A stretch of DNA of 64,000 nt from Prorocentrum cordatum. Taxonomy: Eukaryota > Sar > Dinophyceae > Prorocentrales > Prorocentraceae. Both the position numbers and the translations under genes were made by a program. The stretch is taken from the NCBI GenBank assembly GCA_963575745.1, contig CAUYUJ010012570.1, positions 303,198 to 367,197 on the forward strand, written 5' to 3'. Under the pieces are notes generated by a model. That model was not told where the DNA came from. It made no database searches and worked only from the letters and a program-made list of their open reading frames with translations. Of this stretch, positions 52,801 through 62,279 are shown piece after piece (positions within the stretch are counted from its first letter, which is position 1; every line of letters begins with the position of its first letter).

Positions 52801-55665
52801 TTCGACCACAATTTGCAGCAGGAGATTGCCGAGTTGCTAGGGGAGAACACATGCACGATTCTTTTGGATATGTCCAAGTGCTACGAGATGGTAGACCCGC
52901 ACGCTTTGTTGCGAGAAGGGAGAGCCTTGGGGTTCTCTATGCGATTGCTGTGGATGCTCGTGTGCAGTTACCAGCAGCCGCGAAGGATTCGCGCGTTTGG
53001 TAGCGTATCGGTTGGGCAGGTATCTTACCAAGGAATTTTGGCGGGTTGCACGCATGCTACTTTCCTCCTCTACCTGCTCACGTACAGGGCTGTCAGTAGA
53101 GCAAACCAGGTCTCGGTCACGGTCACGCCCCGCACCCTCATGGATGATGTCGGGCTCCAGTCCATCTCGAAGGCCCCTGAGGACCTCAAGTATCTGGCCA
53201 TTGCGGCCAAGGGCTTCGTCCACGATTCCAAGGGGCTGGGTATGGTTTTAAATGCTGCGAAGTCAGGCGGGATCCCTGGGAAAAAACGTCTCTGGAAGAC
53301 CGTCAGTAAGTACATGGGCTCCATGAAGATCCCGTTCAAGGCCCACATGAGGAACTTAGGCCACGAGTTGTCAGGACCTCGAGTTTTGCGTAGGATCGAG
53401 AAGCGTCGCCTGACCAGTTTTAGAGATCGCCGCCAGCGTTTCACCATGCTGCGAAGGGCGACAGGCAGGCGAGTGACATCGTTGTGGAGGACTGGGGCCC
53501 TGCCGTCAGTTGGCCACGGCGCCACTGTGGCAGGGGTGAGCGACTCGGCTTTGAAGGAGCTCAGGCTGTTCGCGGCGGTCCTCAATGGGGCTCCTGGCAG
53601 ATCCTCCACGGGGCTCACGGCGTACTTGATCTCGCACAAGAACGACCAGTATGACCCCATATACCATGCGACGTTGCAGGTTGTGATTAAGTTTTCGGAA
53701 TGGATCTGGGACTCCAGGGTTCAACCGAGCAGGCTCCACAGGGCCTGGGAGAAGCTCAACGAGAAGTTCGGGGGCTCGCAGAAGGCTTCGTGGGCCCAGG
53801 CCAGGGGCCCCATGGCGGCCACATGGCTGTCGCTTCGAAGGATCTCTTGGGACCTTGTCGCCAGCCACGTTGTTAGGGACGACCTAGGCCGAGTCTACGA
53901 CCTCAGGACGCTGAGCCCAGCAGATTTCAAGCACTTCTTGACCGAGGGAGTGCAGAGGTGGCAACACGGCCGCCTCTTGCGGCATCTTTATACTGTGGGT
54001 GACGGAGTAGCTATTCCAGTCTGGCACAGGGCCCTCAGGTATGCGATAAAAGGGATTCGATGCGTGAAGCGTCTTGGAGCGATTCAGGCACACTGGGCCG
54101 ACGGTATCCCTATACCTGCCAGGCTGGATTTGAAGGCTGGAGGCCGATTCCGTCCCTGCGCAGCTTGTGGTCGCCAGATCAACGAATGCTGGGGACACAT
54201 TCTGTACGACTGCCCTGCTCTCTTGGAGGGCGACCCCGATGATGAATTTGCTGCCCTGCCTGAACAGCTCGTCGAAGTGCGAGATCGCCTGGTGAATTCT
54301 GGAGTCGGGGCAGGTCGTCCCGAATGGGACTACACATACCCTGTCTATGGGATCCCTGAGCTTCCTGTCGGGCTACCTCCGAGAGATTCTGTGAGTTCTG
54401 AAGTTTTGTACTGGGGCGATACCGAAGGGCAATGGGGGCCAAAGTCGTACACGGACGGTTCGGGGTTCGGGTCGAATGTGCCAGAAACCAGGAGGTGTGG
54501 CTGGGGCCTATGCCAGTTGGACCCCGACACTTTCTTGCCGAAGCGGGCGATTTTCGGCCCATTGCCGTATCTAATCCAGACAGTCGGTCGTGCTGAAAGA
54601 TATGCTATACGTATGGGGCTGGTTGTTCATCCAAACCACGAGGTTTTCGTGAGCGATTTACTCTCTTTGGTGGAGGAGGGGAATGCTTGGATGGACGAAC
54701 TTCAGCACGGCCGAAAGCAGCATGCACGTGTGTGGCGAGATATTTTTATTGCAGCTGAGAGGCGGGACAAGAAGCTGCCGCCTCCAGCATTCCAGTGGAC
54801 CCCTGCGCATCGAGACATCGAAGCTGTGGTGTCGAGCGGGGCTGGTACTACGGAAATTCAAGATTGGCTCGGCAATGCCTGGGCGGACTTTTTCGCAAGA
54901 GTTGGCGCTGCTCAACATGCTGTCGCAAAGGTGACGACGGAGAGCGTGGCGTCCGCCCTGAAAGAGCACCGACTGGTTCTTCAGTATGTGTCCTGGGGAA
55001 TCCAGAGGGTGGTGGAGTCTCAGAAGTACGGACGAGATGTGTTTCCAGGGCCCCGTCCAGTTGAGATTCGTGCGCCTGTGCTCTTTCAAAAAGCGGATGA
55101 TCATGTATTGTACAAGAACGTCAAGACGGGCGTTTTCAAGTGTAGAAGGTGCGGGGCCTCAGCCCGCACGCCTGCATCCTTCGACAATCTGCGTGTGGGT
55201 GGGGGTCGGAAGTGTGTGCCCAGCAAGATCACCCAGGCCCTCACAAATGAGTTCTTCAGGACGTCCCTCGACGTGTGGGAGATGCCAGTGAGTGATGCGC
55301 GCGTGGCCGCTGCCCTCGATGCCGCTGCCGCCTTAGAGCCCCAAGGAGCCCCCGAGGAGGCCGAAGGAGGCCCCTCCCAGCCACCTGTGCTCGACGGGGC
55401 CTCTAGGGAGGATGCGGACCCCCTCATCCTGGAGTGTGGGGCTCTAGGGCACGATGTGTTCCGTGTTAATTCAATGTATTGCTGCCGTCGTTGTGCAGGG
55501 CATTGTTCAGTGTTGCAGGTTAATAGTCTCAGGAAGCTGAAGCGTGAGTGTGTAGGCCTCTCTGACAACCTCAGCACTCGGAGGAACCAGCTCAGGGCGA
55601 TCGACAGGATCAGCCGTGGGCTCGAGCCACGTCAGCGTGGAGGGGACCCCGAGCCCCCGCCGTAG
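49807..55665 (+). CDS. Family C ORF2: EEP endonuclease, reverse transcriptase, RNase H, C-terminal zinc modules
   Basis: 1952 aa from the first ATG after the ORF1 stop. Residues 30-330 are Ser/Gly/Ala-rich tandem repeats. The EEP domain (about 360-585) has LAQETRV, GDWNCDF (near 510), SSKIDYFLAAS (near 546) and HFPVQLV. The RT (about 880-1200) has motif A LLDMSKCYEMVD (near 1018), motif B GILAGCTHATF (near 1077) and motif C LMDD (near 1111). The post-RT zinc finger is CAACGRQINECWGHILYDC (near 1451). RNase H (1545-1700) keeps YTDGSG, GRAERYAIRMG, VSDLLSLVEE and GNAWADFFA. Two CxxC modules follow (near 1779 and 1892). All catalytic acids are present, so it could support target-primed retrotransposition. 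The frame is open upstream through ORF1, so either reinitiation or a +1 shift could start it. Confidence 0.92.
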   Translation: MVGSVSGMMVVSESAGPSPRMEGILGSSGDRCVLGSAGPVVGMTGTGDCVEEASGSPFSLSRCAISDDGSNFAGLGPASVPLAYVNAGMWSTRASTSLLSAPGSGPGAGASASASCSGTALSSATRQFSALGAVLGPAIVPSLMEGDRCALGSAGPVVGPTGAGDCVNEASGSPPSGKAFFRSTTASTRLLSAPGSGPGSGASASASCTRTAASSATRHFSASGAFLESTFVPSLMEGGRCVLGSAGPVVGLTGAGDCVNEASGSPPPGKASMRGTTATTSLLSAPGSGPGAWASASASCSRSAAGSATRHFSAPGGGPSAGSSASRSAVSGGWGQPAVIAPNDAADGPPLTGTRSAKRCCITTVNAGSHGPLFEYLSEYQGSVLLAQETRVVEARLGEFQNRARDAGWHGLWSAALETGESAMSNSSGVVVFARTNITITAPPDGSHVIYPGRAVCAHVQCGVPGGIVFASVYFVTAIGMTGENLAILWAVVQRIAQWQALGLDWVIGGDWNCDFYAVNVKGWVEKLAGLAFVPSEATCITDAGSSKIDYFLAASNLVPRLDRQAVVMNAQATIPPPHFPVQLVVHGSDRPMWCRVADEPRKFPPIPPVGCARYPYNWDGIKGMFESVKAPSDLPRVWDAVLDGVDFEIAGRFDKVDGKAQEFVGRAGPPRFKWEQTTWTPPRKREYRDSRVAAWATAKRWVAHLRSEKDKLHRFCERLRICSAVCTLTEMQYFKVLQAFDEAGRYCDKISAEQWVLKELGEEFSEFLQKGLVMIVDPNFESITDAISAQADKVLGQERSRTEKIWREWARESFLEGASRAHAMSKVRAQAEVLQYCQESQPYQLADQTLRQWSKVWTHHRLQAPDLPSDSSEWDALPHISFTDVRNVVRSFSTKTAAGPTRLAPRSLDVLSDGALQAIGNLFMLCERWLCWPADRIYSELVRLPKPDGDHRLIVLSNALIRVWGKLRRPISREWQDRYACHEMWGTKSGQTSSDSAFDHNLQQEIAELLGENTCTILLDMSKCYEMVDPHALLREGRALGFSMRLLWMLVCSYQQPRRIRAFGSVSVGQVSYQGILAGCTHATFLLYLLTYRAVSRANQVSVTVTPRTLMDDVGLQSISKAPEDLKYLAIAAKGFVHDSKGLGMVLNAAKSGGIPGKKRLWKTVSKYMGSMKIPFKAHMRNLGHELSGPRVLRRIEKRRLTSFRDRRQRFTMLRRATGRRVTSLWRTGALPSVGHGATVAGVSDSALKELRLFAAVLNGAPGRSSTGLTAYLISHKNDQYDPIYHATLQVVIKFSEWIWDSRVQPSRLHRAWEKLNEKFGGSQKASWAQARGPMAATWLSLRRISWDLVASHVVRDDLGRVYDLRTLSPADFKHFLTEGVQRWQHGRLLRHLYTVGDGVAIPVWHRALRYAIKGIRCVKRLGAIQAHWADGIPIPARLDLKAGGRFRPCAACGRQINECWGHILYDCPALLEGDPDDEFAALPEQLVEVRDRLVNSGVGAGRPEWDYTYPVYGIPELPVGLPPRDSVSSEVLYWGDTEGQWGPKSYTDGSGFGSNVPETRRCGWGLCQLDPDTFLPKRAIFGPLPYLIQTVGRAERYAIRMGLVVHPNHEVFVSDLLSLVEEGNAWMDELQHGRKQHARVWRDIFIAAERRDKKLPPPAFQWTPAHRDIEAVVSSGAGTTEIQDWLGNAWADFFARVGAAQHAVAKVTTESVASALKEHRLVLQYVSWGIQRVVESQKYGRDVFPGPRPVEIRAPVLFQKADDHVLYKNVKTGVFKCRRCGASARTPASFDNLRVGGGRKCVPSKITQALTNEFFRTSLDVWEMPVSDARVAAALDAAAALEPQGAPEEAEGGPSQPPVLDGASREDADPLILECGALGHDVFRVNSMYCCRRCAGHCSVLQVNSLRKLKRECVGLSDNLSTRRNQLRAIDRISRGLEPRQRGGDPEPPP
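49893..50790 (+). repeat. 276-bp (92-aa) tandem repeats at ORF2 N-terminus
   Basis: Three copies: the first longer by about 75 nt, the next at 50241 and 50517. Each carries LGSAGPVVG, CV(N/E)EASGSP and LLSAPGSGPG. The 276-bp length keeps the frame, as expected under coding constraint. Confidence 0.85.
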
Positions 55666-55811
55666 GTTTTTTTTTGGTCCGGGCCCCCAGGTCCCTGGCG
55701 TGTGTGGTCCTGGGGCCCCTCGCGTTTCCTGGTGTGGCCGTTTTTCCCTGTCCTTGTTTGTGCTGAGGTATGTCAGTCCAGCTGGCGTACTCTTGGTAGC
55801 CTGCACCCTGC

Positions 55812-55893
55812 ATCCTTCTCCTTCTCCTCCTCCTCCTCTTCCTCCTCCGCCTCCTCCTCCTCCTCCTCCTCCTCCTCCTCCTCCCTCCTCTCC
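55812..55893 (+). repeat. (TCC)n tract at the 3' end of family C
   Basis: Starts TCCTTCTCCTTCTCC and continues as TCC repeats, same strand and base order as the tract upstream of the element. Confidence 0.9.
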
Positions 55894-56334
55894 CCCGGAG
55901 GGGGTGGACGAGGAAGCTCGAGAGCAGGCATGGCCAGAAAGGTCTGGAGGGAATCCTGGGGCTCGTGGGGGGCAGTCTGCCGCCGCCGCCGCCCGCCCTC
56001 CCCCATGCCTCCCCCCCGCGAACGAGCGCCGATCTCCCCCGCAAGCATGGGCACCACGGGAAGCGGAGGGGGGGACGGCGAAGCTCGAGAACAGATGTGG
56101 CCAAAAAGGTACGGCGGGAATCCTGGGGCTCGTGCGGAAGAATTCTGGGGCTTGTGTGTCCGTTCGCTCGTGTGCCCCGGGGCCCCAGTGTGTGGGATGA
56201 GCTGTGAGTTTGATCCCTGAGGGTCTCCAGAACCCCCCCCCAAATAAGGGGGTATATAGCTAGTGACTTTTCGGCAGCCCTATTCACGGACTGGGGTCCC
56301 GTTAATTGGTGGTCACAACAAAAGGGGGCAACAA
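55894..56334. other. Tandem duplication without a gene
   Basis: GAAGCTCGAGA(G/A)CAG, TGGCCA(G/A)AAAGGT and GGAATCCTGGGGCTCGTG recur near 55911 and 56078, a duplicated unit of about 165 bp. Confidence 0.6.
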
Positions 56335-56487
56335 CAGGAGAAGGAGGAGGGGGAGAGGAGGGAGGAGGAGGAGGAGCAGGAGGAGGAAGAGGAGGAGGAG
56401 GAGGAGGAGGAGGAGGAGGAGGAGAAGGAGGAGGAGGAGGAGGCGGAGGAGGAGGAGGAGGAGGCGGAGGAGGAGGAGGAGGGGAGA
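56335..56487 (+). repeat. (GGA)n tract
   Basis: GGA/GAG repeats. Flanking sequence 56500-56770 is unassigned, with a GACGAC stretch at 56592-56630. Confidence 0.95.
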
Positions 56488-56774
56488 GCTTTAGGACCAG
56501 TCCCATCCACCGCCGAGTTGAAAGGAGGGATCAAAACCAAAGACCCTTCTAGGTTCCTTGTGTGGGATTTCCGTATGTGCGTGTATCTGTGGACGACGGC
56601 GACGACGACGACGGCGACGACGACGGCGGCGCCGCGGCAGGGCGTCTGGGGGGGGGAGGGGGGGGGCGGCCGCGCGGGCCGGGCGGCCGCCGGGCGCGCC
56701 GCGGGCCGGCACATGGCCGGGGGCCCCGGCGGCGGCAGCTCCGCGCGGTACTACGGCCGCGGCCCCGTGGCGGG

Positions 56775-56990
56775 GGGAGGGGAGGCGGGAGGAGCGAGGA
56801 GCGAGGAGAGGAGCGAGGAGAGAGGAGCGAGGAAGGAGGAGGAGGGAGGAGCGAGGAGTGAGGGGGGAGAGCAGTGAGGAGGAGGAGAGGAGGGAAAGGA
56901 GGGAGGAGTGACGAGGAGGAGGGAGGAGTGAGGAGTGAGGGGGAGAGCAGTGAGGAGGAGGGGAGGAGGAGGGAGGAGGGAGGAGCGATG
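56775..56990 (+). repeat. (GAGGA)n-type tract with GAGCGAG units
   Basis: Purine-rich repeats, including a duplicated GAGGGGGAGAGCAGTGAGGA (near 56860 and 56936). Confidence 0.85.
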
Positions 56991-57196
56991 GCGAACTGTG
57001 CGCTCGCCGCCCGCGACTGCCGACCAACCCCGCGACCGCGGCCCCGTGGCGGGGCGGGGGGCCTCAAGCAGCGGCGAAGCCTACCAAGCAATGTAGCCCT
57101 ATCAAGCAATGTTCTAAGAGCCCGTTGTGGTTTCCACGAGAAGTTCTTAGAACATTTCTGGCTGGGACTGCTTTGTTTTGACGCATGAGGCCTATG

Positions 57197-57225
57197 TTCT
57201 AAGAACATTGTTTTTGTTCTTAGAA
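57197..57225. repeat. 11-bp hairpin in a cluster of TTCTTAGAACA boxes
   Basis: TTCTAAGAACA (57197-57207) and TGTTCTTAGAA (57215-57225). Further related boxes lie at about 57109-57116 and 57142-57154. Confidence 0.8.
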
Positions 57226-57350
57226 GATGCTGGGGTTCTCACAACATGTCGTGGTAGGACTATAGGAATGCCAGGACGGTCGGTCCCTGCTCAAGGGGGG
57301 GGCTGCGCCTCTCGTCGGTGAGCGCAGGGGGGAGGTCTAGGACTCTCAGA

Positions 57351-57485
57351 GGCGATGACAGGGGCGAATAGCCCAGGGGAGAGCAATACATGTATCCAGG
57401 GGCGCCGATGATCTATAGCTTCGACAAGGCTCCCGGGCGGATGCGTGTAATGCCCTCCCCTGGGCTATTCGCCCTTATCGTCGCC
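57351..57485. mobile_element. Foldback element of 135 bp
   Basis: Ends are imperfect inverted repeats of about 37-39 bp with a perfect core GGGCGAATAGCCCAGGGGA on the left and its complement on the right (57454-57473). Confidence 0.7.
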
Positions 57486-57501
57486 GCCGAGCCTCCCAGA
57501 T

Positions 57502-57682
57502 GGGGTCCGAGTAGATGGGGGTCGGAGGATCGCGCCGCAGCGCCGACGCATCGCCGATGCGGCTCGATGCGGGGCCCGCCTCGCTTCACGTCGGCGTCGC
57601 CTATACACCGCCCACGTCGGCGGTGGGTCGCTGGTGCATCGCCGATGCATCCTCCGACCCCATCTACCCCGACCCCATCTAT
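57502..57682. mobile_element. Foldback element, family M2, copy 2
   Basis: The left end has GTCGGAGGATCGCGCCGCAG and the right end GATGCATCCTCCGACCCC. Same family as 45548-45715. It directly abuts the R1 repeat. Confidence 0.7.
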
Positions 57683-57856
57683 CAGGAGGGGAAACAACAC
57701 ACAGACACAATGACTCGTCGATCCCCCGGAAAATATGGGAAACTATTGGAAGTGGGGGGGGGGGGGGGAAGGCAAAAACCCAGGAACTATGGGAACATCG
57801 GGGGATCTTGTTTTTATTTGTGTCTACTTAGTGGTGTGTCCCAGGGACCCTTCACA
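57683..57856 (+). repeat. 165-bp dispersed repeat R1, copy 2
   Basis: CAGGAGGGGAAACAACACAC start, GTGTGTCCCAGGGACCCTTC end, with an expanded G-run in the middle. Confidence 0.85.
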
Positions 57857-58259
57857 ATCTGGGAGGCCTCCTGGGCAGCGAGCAGGGGCGGGCCTTCGAG
57901 GCTCGAGCTTCACCCTGGGCAGCGAGGAGGGGCGAAACCTTCGAGGCTCGAGCTTCGTGGCTCGAGGTGCTCGGGCGGTGTCGGCGCTGCTCGGCGGTCT
58001 CCCCGCCTCGGGAGGCGCGCCAGGCGGCCCGCCCCCTCGCTTTGGCGGCGCGCCGGGGGCGCCCTGGTCGCCCCGGCGGGGGACCACCGGAGAGCCGAGG
58101 TGTGACTTGGCATCGCTCGGACGTGCGCATTGTTCCTTCGGCGAGGGCCATCGAGGAGCATGCTTGAGCATGTGGCCAAAAAAACCACGCACGAGGCCGA
58201 AAAGAGCACAGGGAATGGACGTCCGAGCGATGGCCAGATGACCGACAGACCACTAGGCT
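57857..58259. other. No gene seen
   Basis: GC-rich. TTGGCATCGCTCGGACG near 58110 recurs near 63710 as part of a short dispersed repeat. Confidence 0.5.
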
Positions 58260-58426
58260 TCAGTCGGGCCTGTCCCCCCACAGGGGGATTTTGGACGAGA
58301 AGTAAAACATACTCCAAAAATACCCCGCAGATGTTGAAAAATGCTGGAAAGGTCGTCCCCAGATTCGTTTTTGGGTTATTTTTTTGCGTATTCCTCCTGC
58401 AGAGGGGGGAGACAGGCCCGACTTAA
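58260..58426. mobile_element. MITE family M1, copy with 8-bp target duplication
   Basis: Starts TTCAGTCGGGCCTGTCC and ends GGCCCGACTTAA. CACTAGGC flanks it at 58252-58259 and 58427-58434. Confidence 0.85.
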
Positions 58427-58524
58427 CACTAGGCGTCGGAGAGGCCCCCCCCCCTCGCTCGCCGCCGTGCTCCCCCCCCTCCTGAAATCTTGGCGTTGCA
58501 TTTTTTTTCGAGACGGGCGTTTTT

Positions 58525-58640
58525 CAGGAGGGGAAAAGCACACACAGACACAATGAATCGTCGATCCCCCAGAAAAACATTGGGAAATATGGGAAGTGGG
58601 GGGGAAGACGGACACCCAGAACATATGGGAAAATTATCCC
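58525..58640 (+). repeat. R1 repeat, 3'-truncated copy
   Basis: CAGGAGGGGAAAAGCACACA start; homology continues through AAGTGGGGGGGAAGACGG and ends near 58640. Confidence 0.8.
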
Positions 58641-58756
58641 GGCAAAGCAACTTGACAGCGATGTGCAGGAGCATATCTGGAAGCATTCCCCTTAAGATTC
58701 AGATGATAATCCAGTTGTAGAATTCTGCTGTTCTCGCAGTCGTAGTCGCATTCGCG

Positions 58757-60225
58757 ATGACAGTCGCAGTGGCAACGGCAGTCGCAGTCACAGCCTCAGC
58801 CTCAGCCTGCCTCAGCCTCAGCCTCAGCCTGCCTCAGCCTCAGCCTGCCTCAGCCTCAGCCTCAGCCTGCTTCAGCCTCAGCCTCAGTCTGCCTTCAGCC
58901 TCGGCCTCAGCCTCAGCCTGCCTCAGCCTCAGCCTGCATCAGCCTCAGCCTCAGCCTCAGCCTGCCTCAGCATCAGCCTGCCTCAGCCTCAGCCTCAGCC
59001 TGCCTCAGCCTCAGCCCTGCCTCAGCCTCAGCCTCAGCCTCAGCCTGCCTCAGCCTCAGCCTCAGCCTGCTTCAGCCTCAGCCTCAGCCTCAGCCTGCCT
59101 CAGCATCAGCCTGCCTCAGCCTCAGCCTCAGCCTGCCTCAGCCTCAGCCTCAGCCTGCTTCAGCCTCAGCCTCAGTCTGCCTTCAGCCTCGGCCTCAGCC
59201 TCAGCCTGCCTCAGCCTCAGCCTGCATCAGCCTCAGCCTCAGCCTCAGCCTGCCTCAGCATCAGCCTGCCTCAGCCTCAGCCTCAGCCTGCCTCAGCCTC
59301 AGCCTCAGCCTGCTTCAGCCTCAGCCTCAGTCTGCCTTCAGCCTCAGCCTCAGCCTCTCAGCCTTCAGCCTCAGCCTCAGCCTCAGCCTCAGCTCAGCCT
59401 CAGCCTCAGCCTCAGCCTCAGCCTCAGCCTCAGCCTCAGCCTCAGCCTCAGCCTCAGCCTGCCTCAGCCTCAGCCTCAGCCTGCTTCAGCCTCAGCCTCA
59501 GTCTGCCTTCAGCCTCGGCCTGCCTCAGCCTCAGCCTGCATCAGCCTCAGCCTCAGCCTCAGCCTCAGCCTGCCTCAGCCTCAGCCTCAGCCTGCCTCAG
59601 CCTCAGCCTCAGCCTGCTTCAGCCTCAGCCTCAGTCTGCCTTCAGCCTCGGCCTCAGCCTCAGCCTGCCTCAGCCTCAGCCTGCATCAGCCTCAGCCTCA
59701 GCCTCAGCCTGCCTCAGCATCAGCCTGCCTCAGCCTCAGCCTCAGCCTGCCTCAGCCTCAGCCTCAGCCTGCTTCAGCCTCAGCCTCAGTCTGCCTTCAG
59801 CCTCAGCCTCAGCCTGCCTCAGCCTCAGCCTGCATCAGCCTCAGCCTCAGCCTCAGCCTGCCTCAGCATCAGCCTGCCTCAGCCTCAGCCTCAGCCTGCC
59901 TCAGCCTCAGCCTCAGCCTCAGCCTCAGCCTCAGCCTCAGCCTGCTTCAGCCTCAGCCTCAGTCTGCTTTCAGCGTCGGCCTCAGCCTCAGCCTGCCTCA
60001 GCCTCAGCCTGCATTAGCCTCAGCCCAAGCTGCAGCCTCAGCCTGCCTCAGCATCAGCCTGCCTCAGCCTCAGCATCAGCCTGCCTCAGCCTCAGCCTCA
60101 GCCTGCCTCAGCCTCAGCCTCAGCCTGCTTCAGCCTCAGCCTCAGTCTGCCGCCTTCAGCCTCGGCCTCAGCCTCAGCCTGCCTCAGCCTCAGCCTGCCT
60201 CAGCCTCAGCATCAGCCTGCCTCAG
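58757..60225 (+). repeat. CAGCCT hexanucleotide array with higher-order structure
   Basis: About 1.47 kb of CAGCCT with regular GCCT, GCTT, GCAT and CAGTCTGCCTTCAG interruptions. The GCTTCAGCCTCAGCCTCAG block recurs about eight times at 130-290-bp spacing. The 685-codon frame through it is a repeat product. Confidence 0.95.
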
Positions 60226-60234
60226 CATTGAAAA

Positions 60235-60720
60235 TGTGGCCCGGGAATGTAGTTCTGGGAACTCGACTAACACGAAGTGGCCTACAGTTGGCTCCGGGCA
60301 TTCAAAATCATCCCCAGGAATCGAGTTCTGGAAACTCGAAGACCACGAAGTGGCCTATAGTTGGCTCCGGGCATTCAAAATCATGCCCAGGAATGGAGTT
60401 CTGGGAACTCGAAGAACGCGAAGTGTCCTACAGTTGGCTCTGGGCATTCAAAATCATGCCCAGGAATGGAGTTCTGGGAACTCGAAGAACGCGAAGTGGC
60501 CTACAGTTGGCTCCGAGCATTCAAATTCATGCCCAGGAATGGAGTTCTGGGAACTCGAAGACCACGAAGTGGCCTACAGCTGGTTCCGAGCGTTCAAAAA
60601 CATGCACAGGAATGGAGTTCTGGGAATTCGAAGACCACGAAGTGGCTTACAGTTGGCTCCGGGCAGTCAAAAACATGCCCAGGAATGGAGTTCTGGGGCC
60701 TCGAAAACCTCGAAGTGTGT
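60235..60720 (+). repeat. 73-bp satellite, six to seven copies
   Basis: Unit GGAATGGAGTTCTGGGAACT, then CGAAGAACGCGAAGTGGCC, then TACAGTTGGCTCCGGGCATT, then CAAAATCATGCCCA. Anchors at 60381, 60454 and 60527 give the 73-bp period. It is stop-free in all three forward frames. Confidence 0.95.
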
Positions 60721-60846
60721 AACAGTTTGCTTAAAACGACTTCCGCGGATTCTCCCCGGCACCCGTCCGGCATCTACCCAGACCCCCCTGAGGAGTCAAT
60801 ATGTTTTCTTTTGAGACCATTAGAAGCCTATCAGTCTTCGCTGTTA

Positions 60847-61073
<227 letters not shown>

Positions 61074-62279
61074 GTTCTCGCCCGCTTTTTTTCGGGACCC
61101 GGGGCCCTCGCAGGGCATGTCGATCTGGCCTGAAAGCATGCCGCGGGGAGATGGGGTCCGTGCCCAGTTGTGAATGTTTGCGGTGCTGATTTTTTTCCGG
61201 CGCCAGATCAGAGGGCCCCCCCCATCCCTTCGTGTGGAAGGTGGGGGCGCCACGGCTGGAGTGGGCGAAATTCTTGGGACGACATGCGTACGGGGCATGC
61301 GGGGAAGGAGACAGACTGCAAGATCTTGTGCAAGATCCTCTTGTTTGGAGAGATATATTGAGAGAGCGGTGTGTGTGTAGTGTAGGAATGTGCGTTTGCC
61401 GACGCGCCTTGGGCGTATGGCTTCTGTCTGTCTGTCCATCCCTTCGTGTCGTGCAGAATCGGATGCAGTCTGCTGGGAGGTATTTTTTTGACTTTGCCCT
61501 GGTCCGAAGTCCGACATCGTCCGGTTTGATCCCGGCTAATGCGGAGCCGCTTCATCCCGCTCCAGCCGCGGCTTACTTGGCGTACCAGCCTGCCAATGAG
61601 TTTTATTTTCCCGAATCCTTCCGACGAAGATCACCCAGTAGTTGCCTCCTAATCTGCCGTGTCGTGACGAAAAGAAAGGCGGGAGGGTACAGACGGGACT
61701 AAAACGAGTATACATCCGTTTCAGAGCGTTCTGGATCGCTCTCAGGGCGTTCTGGAACGCTCCTTCAAGGCCGCGGCGCCCGAGACATTTTCCAGAGCCG
61801 CCGGATGTCTGGGATCTTCGACTTATCTTCGCTCGATGATCTGCCGTTCTGGCTTCGTCTTACTCCCTTCGTAGGCGATGTTTCTTCCCCACCCCCAAGC
61901 TTTTTGACGAAAAAGGAAAGAAACGCTGGGATGCACCCTCAGGGGCTATTATTCAGACGCACCTCTGTCGAGGATGGACGCCGCCCCTTGTATATCCTCC
62001 GGTTGGGCCCAGTCGAAAACCCCACGTAGCCTGGGGTAGGGGTCGACAACTCCTTGGTTATCTTCGCTCGATTTGATCCTCGTTTTCTCGTCGTCCTACA
62101 CCTCCCCCCACCACAGGGGCTCGTCATCGTCGTCGCCGTCGCCGTCGCCGCCCTCGTTATCGTCGTCGTCGTCGTCGTCGTCGTCGCCGCGAGGCCCGGC
62201 GGCAATGCGGCAACGCCAGCGATCGAATAGCACCCTGCTGAAGCCCTCGGGTGGCACCAGCAATCGGGGCAACTGATCC
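61074..62279. other. No gene seen
   Basis: Short frames only. A (CGT)n stretch lies at 62127-62190. Confidence 0.5.

Larger units (their letters stand above)
48507..55811 (+). mobile_element. Family C LINE, apparently full-length and intact
   Basis: Begins with an exact DinoSL; then a 155-nt 5' UTR, ORF1 (48684-49775), a 31-nt gap, ORF2 (49807-55665) and about 146 nt of 3' UTR, ending in (TCC)n. No stop or frameshift interrupts either ORF. There is no poly(A) tail; the 3' end passes directly into TCC repeats. Confidence 0.9.

Noticed and set aside
58757-60814. 685-codon open frame
   Set aside because: It is entirely CAGCCT array plus 73-bp satellite; composition and period explain the frame.
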